The notes: generated from the letters alone by a model not told the origin. Shown: positions 43,095 through 52,839, counted from the first letter of the stretch. The stretch: 64,000 bases of DNA from Solirubrobacter taibaiensis (GCA_027587225.1 JAPDDQ010000003.1:124001-188000); one strand, 5' to 3'. Program-made: numbers and translations.

Positions 43095-44114
43095 GTGAGC
43101 GTCGATGCTGGCGCTTCCCGTGGGCGGGTGCTGGTCGTCGATGACGATCCGTCGATCGCGCGGTTGCTCGAGATCATTTTGAAGCGCGAGGGCTACGAGT
43201 GCGCATGCGCGCAGTCGGTGGGAGACGCGATGCGCAGCCTTCGGGAGGGCGCGTTCGATGTGATGGTGTCGGACGTTCGGCTGCCGGACGGCTCGGGTCT
43301 GGATCTCGTCGAGGCAGCGGTCGCTGAGGACTCGCGCATGGCGGCACTGGTGATCAGTGGGCTCGACGACGTCGCGCTCGCTGATCGGGCACTGCGTGTC
43401 GGTGCCTACGGCTACATCGTGAAGCCGTTCAGCGCGAACGAGGTGCTGGTCGGCGTGATGGGCGCGCTCTCGCACCGGCGACGCGAGCTGGATGCGCGAG
43501 ACGAACTGCGTGAGGCGAGCGCCGAGACGATCCGACGACTGTCCGCCGCGGTCGAGGCGCGCGACACGAACACGGCGGCGCACATCATCGGGATGAGCGA
43601 CTTCTGCTTCGCGATCGCCAACGAGCTCGGACTGCCACCGGAGCGCTGCGAGCTCCTGCGGGCGGCCAGCCCGATGCACGACGTCGGCAAGGTCGGTGTT
43701 CCCGACCATGTCCTGCTCAAGCCAGGCACATTGACGGCCGGCGAGCGCGAGCTGATGGAGCAGCATGCGGAGATCGGCTATCGGATTCTGACCGGCTCCC
43801 GGTCGGAGCTCTTGCACCTCGCGGCCACGATCGCGTGGACGCACCATGAGCGCCTGGACGGCAGCGGCTACCCGCGCGGTTTGAAGGGCAGCGAGATCCC
43901 GCAGGAAGGCCGCATCGCGGCGGTCGCGGACGTCTTCGACGCGCTCACGCGAGATCGGGTCTACCGGCCGCGGTTCTCGCGCGGCGACGCGTTGCAGATC
44001 GTCACGGACGCGCGTGAGAGCGCGTTCGATCCGGACACCGTCGACGCCCTGGTGGCGTCCGTCGAACGTGACGGCGCGATCGCCTCCAGCCCGCGTCGCC
44101 AGCCGGGTCCGTAG
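43095..44114 (+). CDS. Response regulator with HD-GYP phosphodiesterase domain
   Basis: GTG at 43095 is the preferred of several possible starts and gives 339 aa. The receiver domain has LVVDDDPSIARLL, phospho-acceptor Asp in DVMVSDVRLPDGSG, and VISGL and YIVKPFS at the expected positions. A short coiled coil leads to an HD-GYP domain with MHDVGKVGV (HD), WTHHERLDGSGYP (HH and GYP) and DVFDALTRDRVYRP. HD-GYP domains hydrolyse cyclic di-GMP; all key residues are present. The cognate kinase is not adjacent. Confidence 0.9.
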   Translation: MSVDAGASRGRVLVVDDDPSIARLLEIILKREGYECACAQSVGDAMRSLREGAFDVMVSDVRLPDGSGLDLVEAAVAEDSRMAALVISGLDDVALADRALRVGAYGYIVKPFSANEVLVGVMGALSHRRRELDARDELREASAETIRRLSAAVEARDTNTAAHIIGMSDFCFAIANELGLPPERCELLRAASPMHDVGKVGVPDHVLLKPGTLTAGERELMEQHAEIGYRILTGSRSELLHLAATIAWTHHERLDGSGYPRGLKGSEIPQEGRIAAVADVFDALTRDRVYRPRFSRGDALQIVTDARESAFDPDTVDALVASVERDGAIASSPRRQPGP

Positions 44115-44151
44115 GCTGCAGCTGGTCGACCATCGAGCATGGGAGTCTTTC

Positions 44152-44517
44152 GTGGCCTCGTCGCCTGCGGTACCGAATCAGTCGCCGGCGGAGCCGTCCG
44201 GGCCGAAGTACAGCGTGCGACTCGCGCTCAGCTGCCAGCCCGGCCACGCCCCGGGGCAGGTGCTGCACACCGTTCAGGAACTGCGTTCGCGCATTGACGA
44301 TCGGCTCCGTCACGAGCTCGGCGTCGGCTACGACCGCCACCAGGCGGGATCGGCCGGGACGGACAAGCTGACCGTGACGTTCGCGCTGCGCGCGCCCACG
44401 CCCGCCGACGCCATGCGAGCCGCCGGCGCGGCGGCCGGGGTGCTCGTTGCGCTGCTGACCGATCATTCGGCTGCGGTGGATCTGTCCGGCGTTGCGCTCG
44501 TCATCCGCGCCGCGTAG
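44152..44517 (+). CDS. Hypothetical protein
   Basis: GTG at 44152, 6 nt after gggag, gives about 121 aa. The sequence YSVRLALSCQPGHAPGQVLH starts a mixed alpha/beta domain; DKLTVTFALRAPTPADAMRA suggests a ferredoxin-like fold. No membrane segment or known motif. It begins 35 nt after the HD-GYP gene and may be co-transcribed with it. Confidence 0.6.
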   Translation: MASSPAVPNQSPAEPSGPKYSVRLALSCQPGHAPGQVLHTVQELRSRIDDRLRHELGVGYDRHQAGSAGTDKLTVTFALRAPTPADAMRAAGAAAGVLVALLTDHSAAVDLSGVALVIRAA

Positions 44518-44675
44518 CGAAACGGCGGGACGCTCGTCGGGGCGATGTCGAGCCGTGACGCCAAGGCGGTTCACGGAACGATCACGTGCGGGACGGGCCG
44601 CGTGCCAGATGATCGCCGCGGCATTCGCCGTTCCGGCGGGGTGCTGCTTCGTGTCTTCCGAATTAGGGACGTCTC

Positions 44676-47600
44676 GTGACACTCTCCCCACGTTCGCGGC
44701 CATCTGCGCCGCCGTCGTGCTCATCCTCCGTGCGCCCGTCCTCCCGGTGGCTCGCGCGCCGCGGGCGCCGGTCGGCCGTCGTCGTGTTCTCGGCGCTCGC
44801 CGCGTGCGGCCTGACCACCCCGGTGTCCAGCGCGTCGACCGCCTACGTCGGGACGACAAGCTCGGGCTTGTACGCCGTCAATCTCGAGACGGGGCAGCCG
44901 TCAGCGACGCTGACGCTGAGCCCGGCGAACACCAAGCGCATCGAGGTCTCCGCGGACGATAGGACCGCTTACGTTCTGCACGGCGGGACGACGGGTGTCG
45001 TCACGCCGATCGACGTCGCGACGAACACGCTGGGGACGCCGATCGCGTCCCCGCACCTGGCTCAGCCGACGACGGCCCGGCTCGCGCCGGACGGCCGCAC
45101 GCTGTACGTTGCCGCCGGTCCGCGCGTCGTGCCGATCGACGTCTCCGGCACGACCCCGGTGGTCGGCACCCCGATCACGCTCACGGGCACCGTCAGCGCG
45201 CTGGCGTTCGCCCCGAACGGCAAGCTGTACGTCGCGGTCAACCAGCGCGACGTCGCCGAGCTCGACCTCACGACCGGGACGCTGAAGCCGGGGCTGCGGA
45301 TCACGGACGGCACGATCGAGCTGCTCGTCGGCCCCGACGGCGCGACGCTCTACGCCGGCACGATCAACGGCTCCCGATCGCTCGTGCAGGTGATCGATCT
45401 CGCGACGATGACCGAGAAGCCGTCGATCCCGCTCCAGGCCGGAACGCAGACGGGCACCATGACGATCAGCGGCGACAGCCGCGATCTGCTGGTGACGCAC
45501 TACACCAACGTCCACGACTCGTACCTCTCGCGAATCGACCTGGCGACGCGCACCGTGACCGACAAGATCAAGCTCGGGGCGGCCCCCCAGGGCGCGCGCG
45601 CCGCGGCGCTCGGCCCGCGTGGCTCGCGACTGTACGTCGCGGGGCTCCTGACCCGGAACTTCTTCCCGGTCGGCGTCACCGGCGGCCCGTTCTTCATCCC
45701 GCCGGATGCCCAGTTCACGCCGCTCACGAGCAGCACCAGCAACTCGCCGATCGCCATGGGCATCGCCGAGACAGCGCCGTCCGCCACGGACCTCGCGGGC
45801 CCGGCGATCAGCGCCCCGTACGACCTCGAGGCGATCGAGGGCTTCACCGGCGTGGTCGGGGATCCGACGAACCCCACGCTGCCGATCTCGCTCAAGCAGG
45901 AGTTCGTCGCCGGCGGCGAGGTCCCGGCCAACGAGCTGCGGATCACGAACGTCCAGAGCGACGCTCAGGCGGTCGTCGCGAGCGACAAGATCACGGTCAC
46001 CGGGAACGGGCCCGACCGCCGCGTCGCGTTCGAACCGGTCGGCCACGGCCGGGCACGGATCACGCTGACCGTGACCGGTCTGGCCGGCAAGACCGGCACG
46101 TTCTCGTTCGACTACTGGGCGACGAAGGCGACGACGCCGACGAGCCGCGTGCTGCAGAGCACGTCGGACCTCTCGACGGCGCAGGACGTCGGGGACGGGC
46201 ACCTGCTGGTCGCCGACGACGAGAAGAACGACATCCGCCTGTACGACGCGCGGGTCTCGGGCCTGCCGGTCGCGTCGTTCCAGCTCGGTCCGCTGCAGAG
46301 CGGCGTCGAGAACGAGGTCGACTTCGAGTCCTCCGCGCGCGCCGGCGACACGATCTACTGGCTCGGCTCCCAGCTCGACGAGGACAACCGGTACGACGTC
46401 TACAAGACCCGGGTCGTCGGCCGGGGCGCCACGGCACGGGTGGTGCCCGTCGGCGCGCCCTACAAGGACCTGATGCCGGACCTGCAGCGCTGGGACGCCG
46501 CCCACGGCAGCCCGCTCGGCATGCTGGTCACGTCGCCGGCGCTGAACACCGAGGGCGCCGAGTTCGCGCCCGGGTCGACCTCGACGCTGTACCTCGGTGT
46601 GCGCGACCAGCGCTCGGGGACCAACGCCATCGTCATGCCGGTCACGAACTTCGACAAGCTCCATGACGGGGACGGCGTGCATGCGGAGTTCGCCGAGCCG
46701 ATCCTCCTGGACCTCGGCGGCGGGACGATCCGTGAGATTCGCAAGAACTCCAGCGACCAGTACCTGATCATCGCCCACGGCGCCTTCTTGAGCGACTCGA
46801 CCTACGGGCTGTGGAGCTGGACGGGCGTGCGCGGCGACCAGCCGGTGTTCGTCCGGGCGCTGCCCGAGAGCGCCGAGTCCTGGGCCGACAACTCCGACGG
46901 GTGGGAGGCGATCGGGACGATGCCCGACCTGCTGCTGCCCGACGGCAAGGTCCAGACGGCGCTCGACCAGGGCGAGGCCCGGCTCTACACGCCGTACAAC
47001 AGCAGCACGGTGAAGAACAAGCGCCTGCATGGGCGGCCCTTCAAGCAGAAGTCCCGCGTCGACTGGTTCGCGTTCGACAACCCGAACGTCGGCGCGGTCG
47101 CGCAGGCCACGACGCCGACGTTCGCCGCGCAACCCACCGGGACGACCGGGCCTGGCCGGTGGGTCACGGTCACGAACCCGGGCGCGCAGCGGCTGAAGGT
47201 CACCGACGTGCGCTACAAGGGTGACGACGACGCGTCGGAGGGCGAGTTCCTCGTCGCGGCCGACGAGTGCGAGGGCGAGACGATCCGGCCCGGCGGGACC
47301 TGCCGCGTGCTGGTGCGCTTCGCCCCGGCGCGCGAGGGCGCCACGAAGGCCGGGAAGCTCGTCATCAAGGCGAACGTCGCCGGCGGTCAGACGCTCGTCC
47401 CGCTGACGGGCACGACCACCACGCTGTCCGCCGCCACGAACGGCGCGAACGGCAAGGACGGCCTCAACGGCGGCATCGGCCCGATGGGCCCGATCGGGCT
47501 GCAGGGTCCGATCGGCCCGAAGGGCGACGCCGGCGCGCGCGGCCGCGACGGGACGTTCTCGTTCACGGCGACCCGGTCGACCGTCTCCATCCGTCGCGGC

Positions 47601-47870
47601 CGGACGGTCTCCCTGTCATTCCGGATCAGCAACGGAACGACCACGACGCTGCGAGGCGCCTCGGCGAGGACGACGGCGCCGAAGGCGCTGCGCGTCTCGG
47701 GTGGGACGGCGCTGAAGATCGCCTCGTTGAACGGCGGCCAGGCGCGCACGATCACGGTGCGGCTGAAGGTCGGCCGCACCGCGACGGTCGCGTCGCACAA
47801 GGTCCGGGTGGCGCTGAAGATCGGCAGCCGGAACGTGACCCGCACCGTCACGGTGCAGGTCCGGCGCTAG
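44676..47870 (+). CDS. Large secreted beta-propeller protein with collagen-like tract
   Basis: GTG at 44676 gives 1064 aa. A signal peptide (VVVFSALAACGLTTPVSSAS) precedes a YVTN-type propeller (about 50-330; LAPDGRTLYVAAGPRVVPID, FAPNGKLYVAVNQRDVAELD). Cadherin/Ig-like and second propeller-like regions follow. An ASH/HYDIN-like module (CEGETIRPGGTCRVLVRFAP), a GPMGPIGLQGPIGPKGDAG collagen-like tract and a final beta sandwich (850-1064) end the protein. It is probably exposed at the surface. No enzymatic motif was found. It ends at a strong hairpin terminator. Confidence 0.85.
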   Translation: MTLSPRSRPSAPPSCSSSVRPSSRWLARRGRRSAVVVFSALAACGLTTPVSSASTAYVGTTSSGLYAVNLETGQPSATLTLSPANTKRIEVSADDRTAYVLHGGTTGVVTPIDVATNTLGTPIASPHLAQPTTARLAPDGRTLYVAAGPRVVPIDVSGTTPVVGTPITLTGTVSALAFAPNGKLYVAVNQRDVAELDLTTGTLKPGLRITDGTIELLVGPDGATLYAGTINGSRSLVQVIDLATMTEKPSIPLQAGTQTGTMTISGDSRDLLVTHYTNVHDSYLSRIDLATRTVTDKIKLGAAPQGARAAALGPRGSRLYVAGLLTRNFFPVGVTGGPFFIPPDAQFTPLTSSTSNSPIAMGIAETAPSATDLAGPAISAPYDLEAIEGFTGVVGDPTNPTLPISLKQEFVAGGEVPANELRITNVQSDAQAVVASDKITVTGNGPDRRVAFEPVGHGRARITLTVTGLAGKTGTFSFDYWATKATTPTSRVLQSTSDLSTAQDVGDGHLLVADDEKNDIRLYDARVSGLPVASFQLGPLQSGVENEVDFESSARAGDTIYWLGSQLDEDNRYDVYKTRVVGRGATARVVPVGAPYKDLMPDLQRWDAAHGSPLGMLVTSPALNTEGAEFAPGSTSTLYLGVRDQRSGTNAIVMPVTNFDKLHDGDGVHAEFAEPILLDLGGGTIREIRKNSSDQYLIIAHGAFLSDSTYGLWSWTGVRGDQPVFVRALPESAESWADNSDGWEAIGTMPDLLLPDGKVQTALDQGEARLYTPYNSSTVKNKRLHGRPFKQKSRVDWFAFDNPNVGAVAQATTPTFAAQPTGTTGPGRWVTVTNPGAQRLKVTDVRYKGDDDASEGEFLVAADECEGETIRPGGTCRVLVRFAPAREGATKAGKLVIKANVAGGQTLVPLTGTTTTLSAATNGANGKDGLNGGIGPMGPIGLQGPIGPKGDAGARGRDGTFSFTATRSTVSIRRGRTVSLSFRISNGTTTTLRGASARTTAPKALRVSGGTALKIASLNGGQARTITVRLKVGRTATVASHKVRVALKIGSRNVTRTVTVQVRR

Positions 47871-47884
47871 AGGCAGCTCGGCTC

Positions 47885-47930
47885 CCCGGGACCCGGACGC
47901 GGCGATCCTCGCCGCGATCTGGGTCCCGGG
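47885..47930 (+). terminator. Long nested hairpin terminator
   Basis: CCCGGGACCC (47885-47894) pairs with GGGTCCCGGG (47921-47930), and inside it CGCGGCG (47898-47904) pairs with CGCCGCG (47910-47916). It lies 15 nt after the stop at 47870 and could also serve the convergent gene ending at 47965. Confidence 0.7.
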
Positions 47931-47964
47931 TCGCGGCGGACCGGGACTTGGCGAGCGTCAGCGG

Positions 47965-48642
47965 TCAAGTTTCCGCGAAGGCCGCCTTGCAGTCAGCCGT
48001 GATGCCTTCCAGGTCCTTGCGCACGACCGGGACCTGGTCGCGCACGTTGCCGCTGCCGAACAGCTCGCCGAAGGCGCCGATGTACGCCCGCGCGCACTCG
48101 GCGGCGATCGTGGCCTTGGCTTGCGCGGCGTCGCGCTCGGCGTTGGCCTGGTTGGCCTGCGCGTTCGCTTTGTCGGCCTCGTCGGTCGCGTCGTCGACCT
48201 GGCGCTTGGCCGCCGAGGCCTCCAGTTCAGCGTCGTCAGCTTGCTTCTGCGCGTCCGCGAGCTCCTCCTCGGTCTGCTCGACGTCCTCCCTGGTCGCGCC
48301 GAGCTCGCGCGCCAGGCCGGTGAAGAGCGCGCCCGCCGCGACGAGCGCCGCCGTCTGACCCTTGCCGTCGTCGTCCGGCTCGGCGGCGGGCGTCGGCGTG
48401 GGTGGTGGCGTCGCCTCGGCCAGTTGTTGGGCGGTGGTGTCGAGCTCCTGCTGCACGGTCTCGAGCTCTTCACCGGTGCTCGCGAGCTCCTGCGTGGCCG
48501 CGTCCAGATCGCTCTGCGTGCCGTCGAGGTCCGAACGCAGGGTGAGCGCCCAGATGAGCAGGCCGACGGCGAGCAGTCCCACCGCCGCGCTGATCCAGAT
48601 CCACCGGTTCCGGCGCTTCGGTTGCGGGCTCGTCGTCGACAT
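47965..48642 (-). CDS. Membrane-anchored coiled-coil protein
   Basis: ATG at 48642 gives 225 aa; ATG at 48687 is an alternative. A basic N-terminus and one transmembrane helix (WIWISAAVGLLAVGLLIWAL) are followed by two coiled-coil stretches (SDLDAATQELASTGEELETV; ADAQKQADDAELEASAAKRQ) separated by a Pro-rich linker. A Cys-containing C-terminal helical domain ends the protein. Function unknown; an envelope spacer or scaffold role is a guess. Confidence 0.7.
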   Translation of the reverse strand: MSTTSPQPKRRNRWIWISAAVGLLAVGLLIWALTLRSDLDGTQSDLDAATQELASTGEELETVQQELDTTAQQLAEATPPPTPTPAAEPDDDGKGQTAALVAAGALFTGLARELGATREDVEQTEEELADAQKQADDAELEASAAKRQVDDATDEADKANAQANQANAERDAAQAKATIAAECARAYIGAFGELFGSGNVRDQVPVVRKDLEGITADCKAAFAET

Positions 48643-48709
48643 CGGCCTGGTGGGGAGGCTCCTGGCGTGGCCGCGCGGACGCATCACCCGGACCGGGTGA
48701 ACTCCGCGC

Positions 48710-50362
48710 CTATCCGATCTCAGCCCTGACCGCGCGCTGGACGTTGCCGTGGATGTGATCGGCGCCGATCACGTCGATGGCACCGTCGGCTTCGAGCATG
48801 CTGCGCACCTGTGGCTTGAGTCGTGCGAGCCGCAGCGGCACGCCGAGCCGGTGCAGCTCGACGAGCTTCGTCGCTCCCTGGGAGTCGATGAAGTTCACGC
48901 CCTCGAGGTCGAGCACGATCGCGCGCGGCGGCGTGTCGGAATCGGTGTAGCCGCGCACGCGGTCCTCGAGCGCCTCCGTGGTGGCGAAGAAGAGCCCTGC
49001 GTCGAGCCTGAGGACCACGATGCCCGGGAACACCTCGTCGTTGGGGTTCTCGACGAGGTCGCGGAACACGTGCGTGCCCGGCTCGCGGCCGAGCTCCGGG
49101 ATCCCCGGCCGCGTGGCGACGTACACGAGCCACAGCAGCGACAAGGCCACGCCGATCACGACGCCGGCGAGCACGCCGGCCGACAGCACGCCGACGATCG
49201 CCGCGACGGAGATCCAGAAATCGAACCGGGCCACGCGGAACAGCCTCCGCAGCTCGCCGACGTCGATCATCCCGAACACCACGGCGTCGATGATCACGGC
49301 GCCGAGCACGGCTTTGGGCAGGCTCGAGAACAGGGGCGCGAGCACGAGCAGGGTCGCGAGGACGAGTCCGCCGGCGGCCAGTGACGAGACCTGTGTGCGC
49401 GCTCCCGCCGACTCGTTGAGTGAGCTGGCCGAAAGGCTCGTCGACACCGGCATGCCCTGGAACACGCCGGCGCCCAGGTTCGCCATGCCTTGCGCCACGG
49501 ACTCCTGGTTGACGTCGATCCGGTAGTCGTGGCGGGCGGCGAAGGCGCGCGCGTCGCCGGCCGTCTGCGAGAAGCCGATCAGCAGCAGCGCCGCCGCCGC
49601 GATCCCGACGGTCGCGTAGTGATCGAGCACGAGCTGCAGGTCGGGGAGCGCGGGCGCCGGGAGCCCGCGCGGCACGTCGCCGACGAGCGCGACGCCGTGG
49701 GCGCCCAGGTCGAACAGGCCCGAGGCCGCGAGCCCGCCGGCCACCAGCACGAGCGCGCCCGGAACCTTCGGGGCGAGGAAGCGCAGGCCGAGGATCACCG
49801 CCAGTGAGACGGCGGCCACGAGGAGCGTCGTTCCGTGCACGTCGGCCACCGACCGCAGCCAGGAACCCAGCTCCCGCCAGGCGCTGTCACCTTCGGCCTC
49901 GGTGCCCGTGAGCTTCGGCAGCTCACCGATCACGACGTCGATCGCGGCGCCCGCGAGAAACCCCGTGATCACGGCCTTCGACAGGAATTGCGCGATCCAG
50001 CCGAGGCGGAAGATCGCGAGCGCCAGGAACAACAGCCCGGTTACGAGGGCGATCGCGGCCACGAGCGCCGCGGCCTCCGCGCCCGCGAGTCCCGTGGCGA
50101 GGACCGCGCTGCCCGCGACCGCAGCGAGCGACGAGCTCGGCCCGGTGGAGATCTGGCGCGAGGTGGCGAACAGCGCGTAGATGATCGCGCCCGCCGCCGC
50201 GGCGTAGAGGCCGTTCTGCAGCGGCACGCCCGCGATCCCGGCGTAGCCGAGGTTCTTGGGCACGATCAGCGCCGTCACCGCGACGGCCGCCAACAGGTCC
50301 CCGCGCAGCCAGACCCGCTCGTACCGAGGCAGCCAGGTGGCGGCGGGGACGGTGAACGCCAA
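48710..50362 (-). CDS. SulP-family anion transporter with C-terminal STAS domain
   Basis: The 550-aa protein starts at TTG (VPAATWLPRYERVWLRGDLL) and has about 12 transmembrane segments including the SulP signature ALIVPKNLGYAGIAGVPLQNGLYAA. A STAS domain occupies 430-545 (PGIVVLRLDAGLFFAT; IVLDLEGVNFIDSQGATKLV). The substrate, sulphate, bicarbonate or another anion, cannot be read from sequence. It has normal length, unlike the fragment at 39867-40103. The start codon is tentative. Confidence 0.9.
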   Translation of the reverse strand: MAFTVPAATWLPRYERVWLRGDLLAAVAVTALIVPKNLGYAGIAGVPLQNGLYAAAAGAIIYALFATSRQISTGPSSSLAAVAGSAVLATGLAGAEAAALVAAIALVTGLLFLALAIFRLGWIAQFLSKAVITGFLAGAAIDVVIGELPKLTGTEAEGDSAWRELGSWLRSVADVHGTTLLVAAVSLAVILGLRFLAPKVPGALVLVAGGLAASGLFDLGAHGVALVGDVPRGLPAPALPDLQLVLDHYATVGIAAAALLLIGFSQTAGDARAFAARHDYRIDVNQESVAQGMANLGAGVFQGMPVSTSLSASSLNESAGARTQVSSLAAGGLVLATLLVLAPLFSSLPKAVLGAVIIDAVVFGMIDVGELRRLFRVARFDFWISVAAIVGVLSAGVLAGVVIGVALSLLWLVYVATRPGIPELGREPGTHVFRDLVENPNDEVFPGIVVLRLDAGLFFATTEALEDRVRGYTDSDTPPRAIVLDLEGVNFIDSQGATKLVELHRLGVPLRLARLKPQVRSMLEADGAIDVIGADHIHGNVQRAVRAEIG

Positions 50363-50568
50363 TCAGCGCACCGGGTCGATGGTCATGGCGCGCACGCTAC
50401 GCCCGGCGGGCAGGCATGGGCATCATCCGAACCGGGCGAGATCTCGTTGCCGACGCTTGGCGCCGCGAGTCGGCGGGCGTTCGCCTTGCCGGATTCGGTG
50501 CTGCACCGATGACCTGCTGGGTAGGCCACACACGCTGTCCCGTCTGAACCTCATCTGCGGAGTACGTC

Positions 50569-51948
50569 GTGGCTACAGAACGCGCTGACTCGCGGCGTAC
50601 GCGGGTGCGCATCGTCGAGGCCAGCCGGCGGCTGCTCGAGCAGTCGCCGGCGGCTCCGGTCGCTGACGTCGCCGCGGCGGCGGGCGTGTCGCGGTCCACG
50701 CTGTACCGGCACTTCCCGGATCGCGACAGCTTGCTGCGGGCGGCGCGCGCCCATCAGCCGCGCGACGCCGAGGAACGGTCGGAACGATCGTTGCCTCCGG
50801 GCCAGCTCGGTCGTGAGCGGCCGGTGTCGCTCGAGGGCATTCACGTGTTCGATGTCGTGTCTCCGCCGGTGTTGCCCGAGCAACTCGTCGCCGAGGCACA
50901 GCGGATCGCGGACGTCCCGCTGGCGCTGTACGTGCTCGACATCGACGGTTCGCATCTATTGCGGGTCGCGGGGCCGGAGCGCTTGCCCGAGCGCATCGCG
51001 GCTCCACTCGCGATCGGTCCTGAGCTCGACTCGGACGGGCTGTCGCAGCTGCGGGCCGCGCTGGCGGACCGGCCGGGAATCGAGGTCGTGCCGTTGTGGC
51101 TGCGAGGCCGCGCGACGGGCGTGATGCTCACACTCGGGCGCCCGCGTCGACCACTGGCGGAGATCGCGCGCCAGGCAGCCGCCGCGATCACGCTCGCTGA
51201 CCGGTACACGGACACGTTCGCGCGGGCGCAGCGGCGCAAGCAGCCGCGTGCGGCGGCTGAGATCCAGCAGAGCCTGCTGCCGCCGCGCATCTCGCGCATC
51301 TCCGGCGGCGAGGTGGCGGGGAACGTGCTGCCGAGCTACGAGGTCGCCGGCGATTGGTTCGACATCGTGGAGAACCTCGACGGTGTGTGGATCACACTCG
51401 CCGACGGCTTGGGTCCAAGTACGCGCGCGGCCGCCAGCAGCGCCGTGGCGTTGGGCGCGTTGCGTGCCAGCCGGCGCAGCGGCGGCACCCCGCAGGACGC
51501 GCTGATGCTCATGCATCGCACGCTGAAGGAGATGCCGGGACCGGCAGCGGAGATGACCGCGATCGTCGCGCGCTGGGATCCGGCGACCTTTCAGCTCGAG
51601 CTGGTCAGCTGCGGTCACGAGCCGCCGATCGTCATCCGCGCCGACCAGACCGTGGAGACGGTGGAGCTTCCTGTCCGCCGCGGATTGGGAGGTCGCGCCA
51701 GCCCGCGCCCGTCGGAGCTGACGATGACGCTCAGCCCGGGAGAGCGGCTCGTGCTGTGTTCGGACGGCGTGTTCGCCGCCGCTCCCGGACAGGCGGGACT
51801 CGGTCATGAGGGTGTGGCGGGAGCGGCGCTGCGCTCGGTCCGGGGTTCCGCGGCCGACACCGTCCGACAGATCCATCGTGCGGTGCTCGACGCCAGCGGC
51901 GACGACTTGCGCGACGACGCGACCGTCGTGTGTCTGGGCCCCGAATGA
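50569..51948 (+). CDS. TetR-type HTH fused to GAF-like and SpoIIE/PP2C phosphatase domains
   Basis: The 459-aa protein starts at GTG. Residues 8-62 are a TetR N-terminal DNA-binding domain (VADVAAAAGVSRSTLYRHFPDRDSLL). Residues 95-215 resemble a GAF sensor. Residues 225-459 are a SpoIIE-type PP2C phosphatase with its metal-binding Asp residues: YEVAGDWFD, ITLADGLG, VLCSDGVF and LRDDATVV. RsbU-like phosphatases dephosphorylate STAS antagonists to release a sigma factor, so the HTH implies direct promoter binding or sequestration, an uncommon combination. The STAS gene at 42332 and sigma gene at 52840 are candidate partners. Confidence 0.88.
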   Translation: MATERADSRRTRVRIVEASRRLLEQSPAAPVADVAAAAGVSRSTLYRHFPDRDSLLRAARAHQPRDAEERSERSLPPGQLGRERPVSLEGIHVFDVVSPPVLPEQLVAEAQRIADVPLALYVLDIDGSHLLRVAGPERLPERIAAPLAIGPELDSDGLSQLRAALADRPGIEVVPLWLRGRATGVMLTLGRPRRPLAEIARQAAAAITLADRYTDTFARAQRRKQPRAAAEIQQSLLPPRISRISGGEVAGNVLPSYEVAGDWFDIVENLDGVWITLADGLGPSTRAAASSAVALGALRASRRSGGTPQDALMLMHRTLKEMPGPAAEMTAIVARWDPATFQLELVSCGHEPPIVIRADQTVETVELPVRRGLGGRASPRPSELTMTLSPGERLVLCSDGVFAAAPGQAGLGHEGVAGAALRSVRGSAADTVRQIHRAVLDASGDDLRDDATVVCLGPE

Positions 51949-52033
51949 CATAAATCCGTACTTGGGACGGTTTGTACCGGTCGGCTGTCCCAGGTCTCGC
52001 GGGACGCGCTCGAGTCGGGGGTAGGGCCTCGGC

Positions 52034-52786
52034 ATGAGCCACTTGCAGAAGGACCAGCTGCTCCAGCAACGCGGGCAGGATCTCTACGACAGCCACGACG
52101 ACAAGATCGGGAAGATCGACGAGATCTATCTCGACCACGAGTCCGGCGAACCCGAGTGGGCGCTCGTGAACACCGGTCTGTTCGGCACCAAGTCGACCTT
52201 CGTGCCGCTGCGCGAAGCGAGCGAGCACGGCGGCACGCTCTCGGTGCCGTACGAGAAGGGCTTCGTCAAGGACGCGCCCAACCTGGACACCGACGGTGAG
52301 CTGTCGCGTACGCAAGAGGACGAGCTCTACCGCTACTACGACCTCACCGGCTCCCGCGGGGATCGCGACGCCGACGATGCTTCCGGCACCGTCGGGCACG
52401 ACGTCTCCGGGCCGACCACGGATGACGCGATGACGCGCTCGGAGGAGGAGCTGCGCGTCGGCACCACCGAGCGCGAAGCCGGCCGCGTGCGCCTGCGCAA
52501 GTACGTGGTGGAGGACGAGGTGACCGAGACGGTGCCGGTGCGCCGCGAGGAGATCCGCGTCGAGCGCGAACCGATCACCGACGGCAATGTCGACGACGCC
52601 GTCGAGGGGCCGGCCATCTCCGAAGAGGAGCACGAGGTCGTGCTGCACGAGGAGGAAGTCGTGGTCGACAAGCGCGCCGTGCCGAAGGAGCGCGTGCGCC
52701 TGGAGAAGGACAGCGTCACCGAGGAAGAGACCGTGTCGGAGACCGTCCGCAAGGAAGAGATCGACGTGGACGAGAACCGCCGCTGA
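52034..52786 (+). CDS. PRC-barrel/DUF2382 stress protein (YsnF-like)
   Basis: The 250-aa protein begins with a PRC barrel (DLYDSHDDKIGKIDEIYLD ... SVPYEKGFVKDAP) and ends with a DUF2382 domain. DUF2382 contains repeated segments such as VRLRKYVVEDEVTETVPVRR and VRLEKDSVTEEETVSETVRK. The whole sequence is very acidic. YsnF-like proteins belong to general stress regulons in Bacillus and are widespread in actinobacteria. It sits between the phosphatase fusion and the sigma factor, supporting membership of that regulon. A paralogue is at 63155-63697. Confidence 0.9.
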   Translation: MSHLQKDQLLQQRGQDLYDSHDDKIGKIDEIYLDHESGEPEWALVNTGLFGTKSTFVPLREASEHGGTLSVPYEKGFVKDAPNLDTDGELSRTQEDELYRYYDLTGSRGDRDADDASGTVGHDVSGPTTDDAMTRSEEELRVGTTEREAGRVRLRKYVVEDEVTETVPVRREEIRVEREPITDGNVDDAVEGPAISEEEHEVVLHEEEVVVDKRAVPKERVRLEKDSVTEEETVSETVRKEEIDVDENRR

Positions 52787-52839
52787 GCGATCGCCACTGT
52801 CAGGCGGGCACGCGTGCGCGTGCCCGCCGGTGCGAACCC

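Noticed and set aside
42312..43847. 511-codon minus-strand frame across the STAS and HD-GYP genes
   Set aside because: It crosses two real genes in other frames and is Arg/His-rich without a recognisable fold.
44901..47132. 743-codon open frame on the minus strand
   Set aside because: It is antisense to the large propeller protein, has an Arg/Val/Asp-biased composition with no domain, and arises from high GC at third positions of the real gene.
47459..47545. Direct repeats as a CRISPR-like array
   Set aside because: The repetition is the codon pattern of a Gly-Pro collagen-like tract inside a gene, with no spacers.
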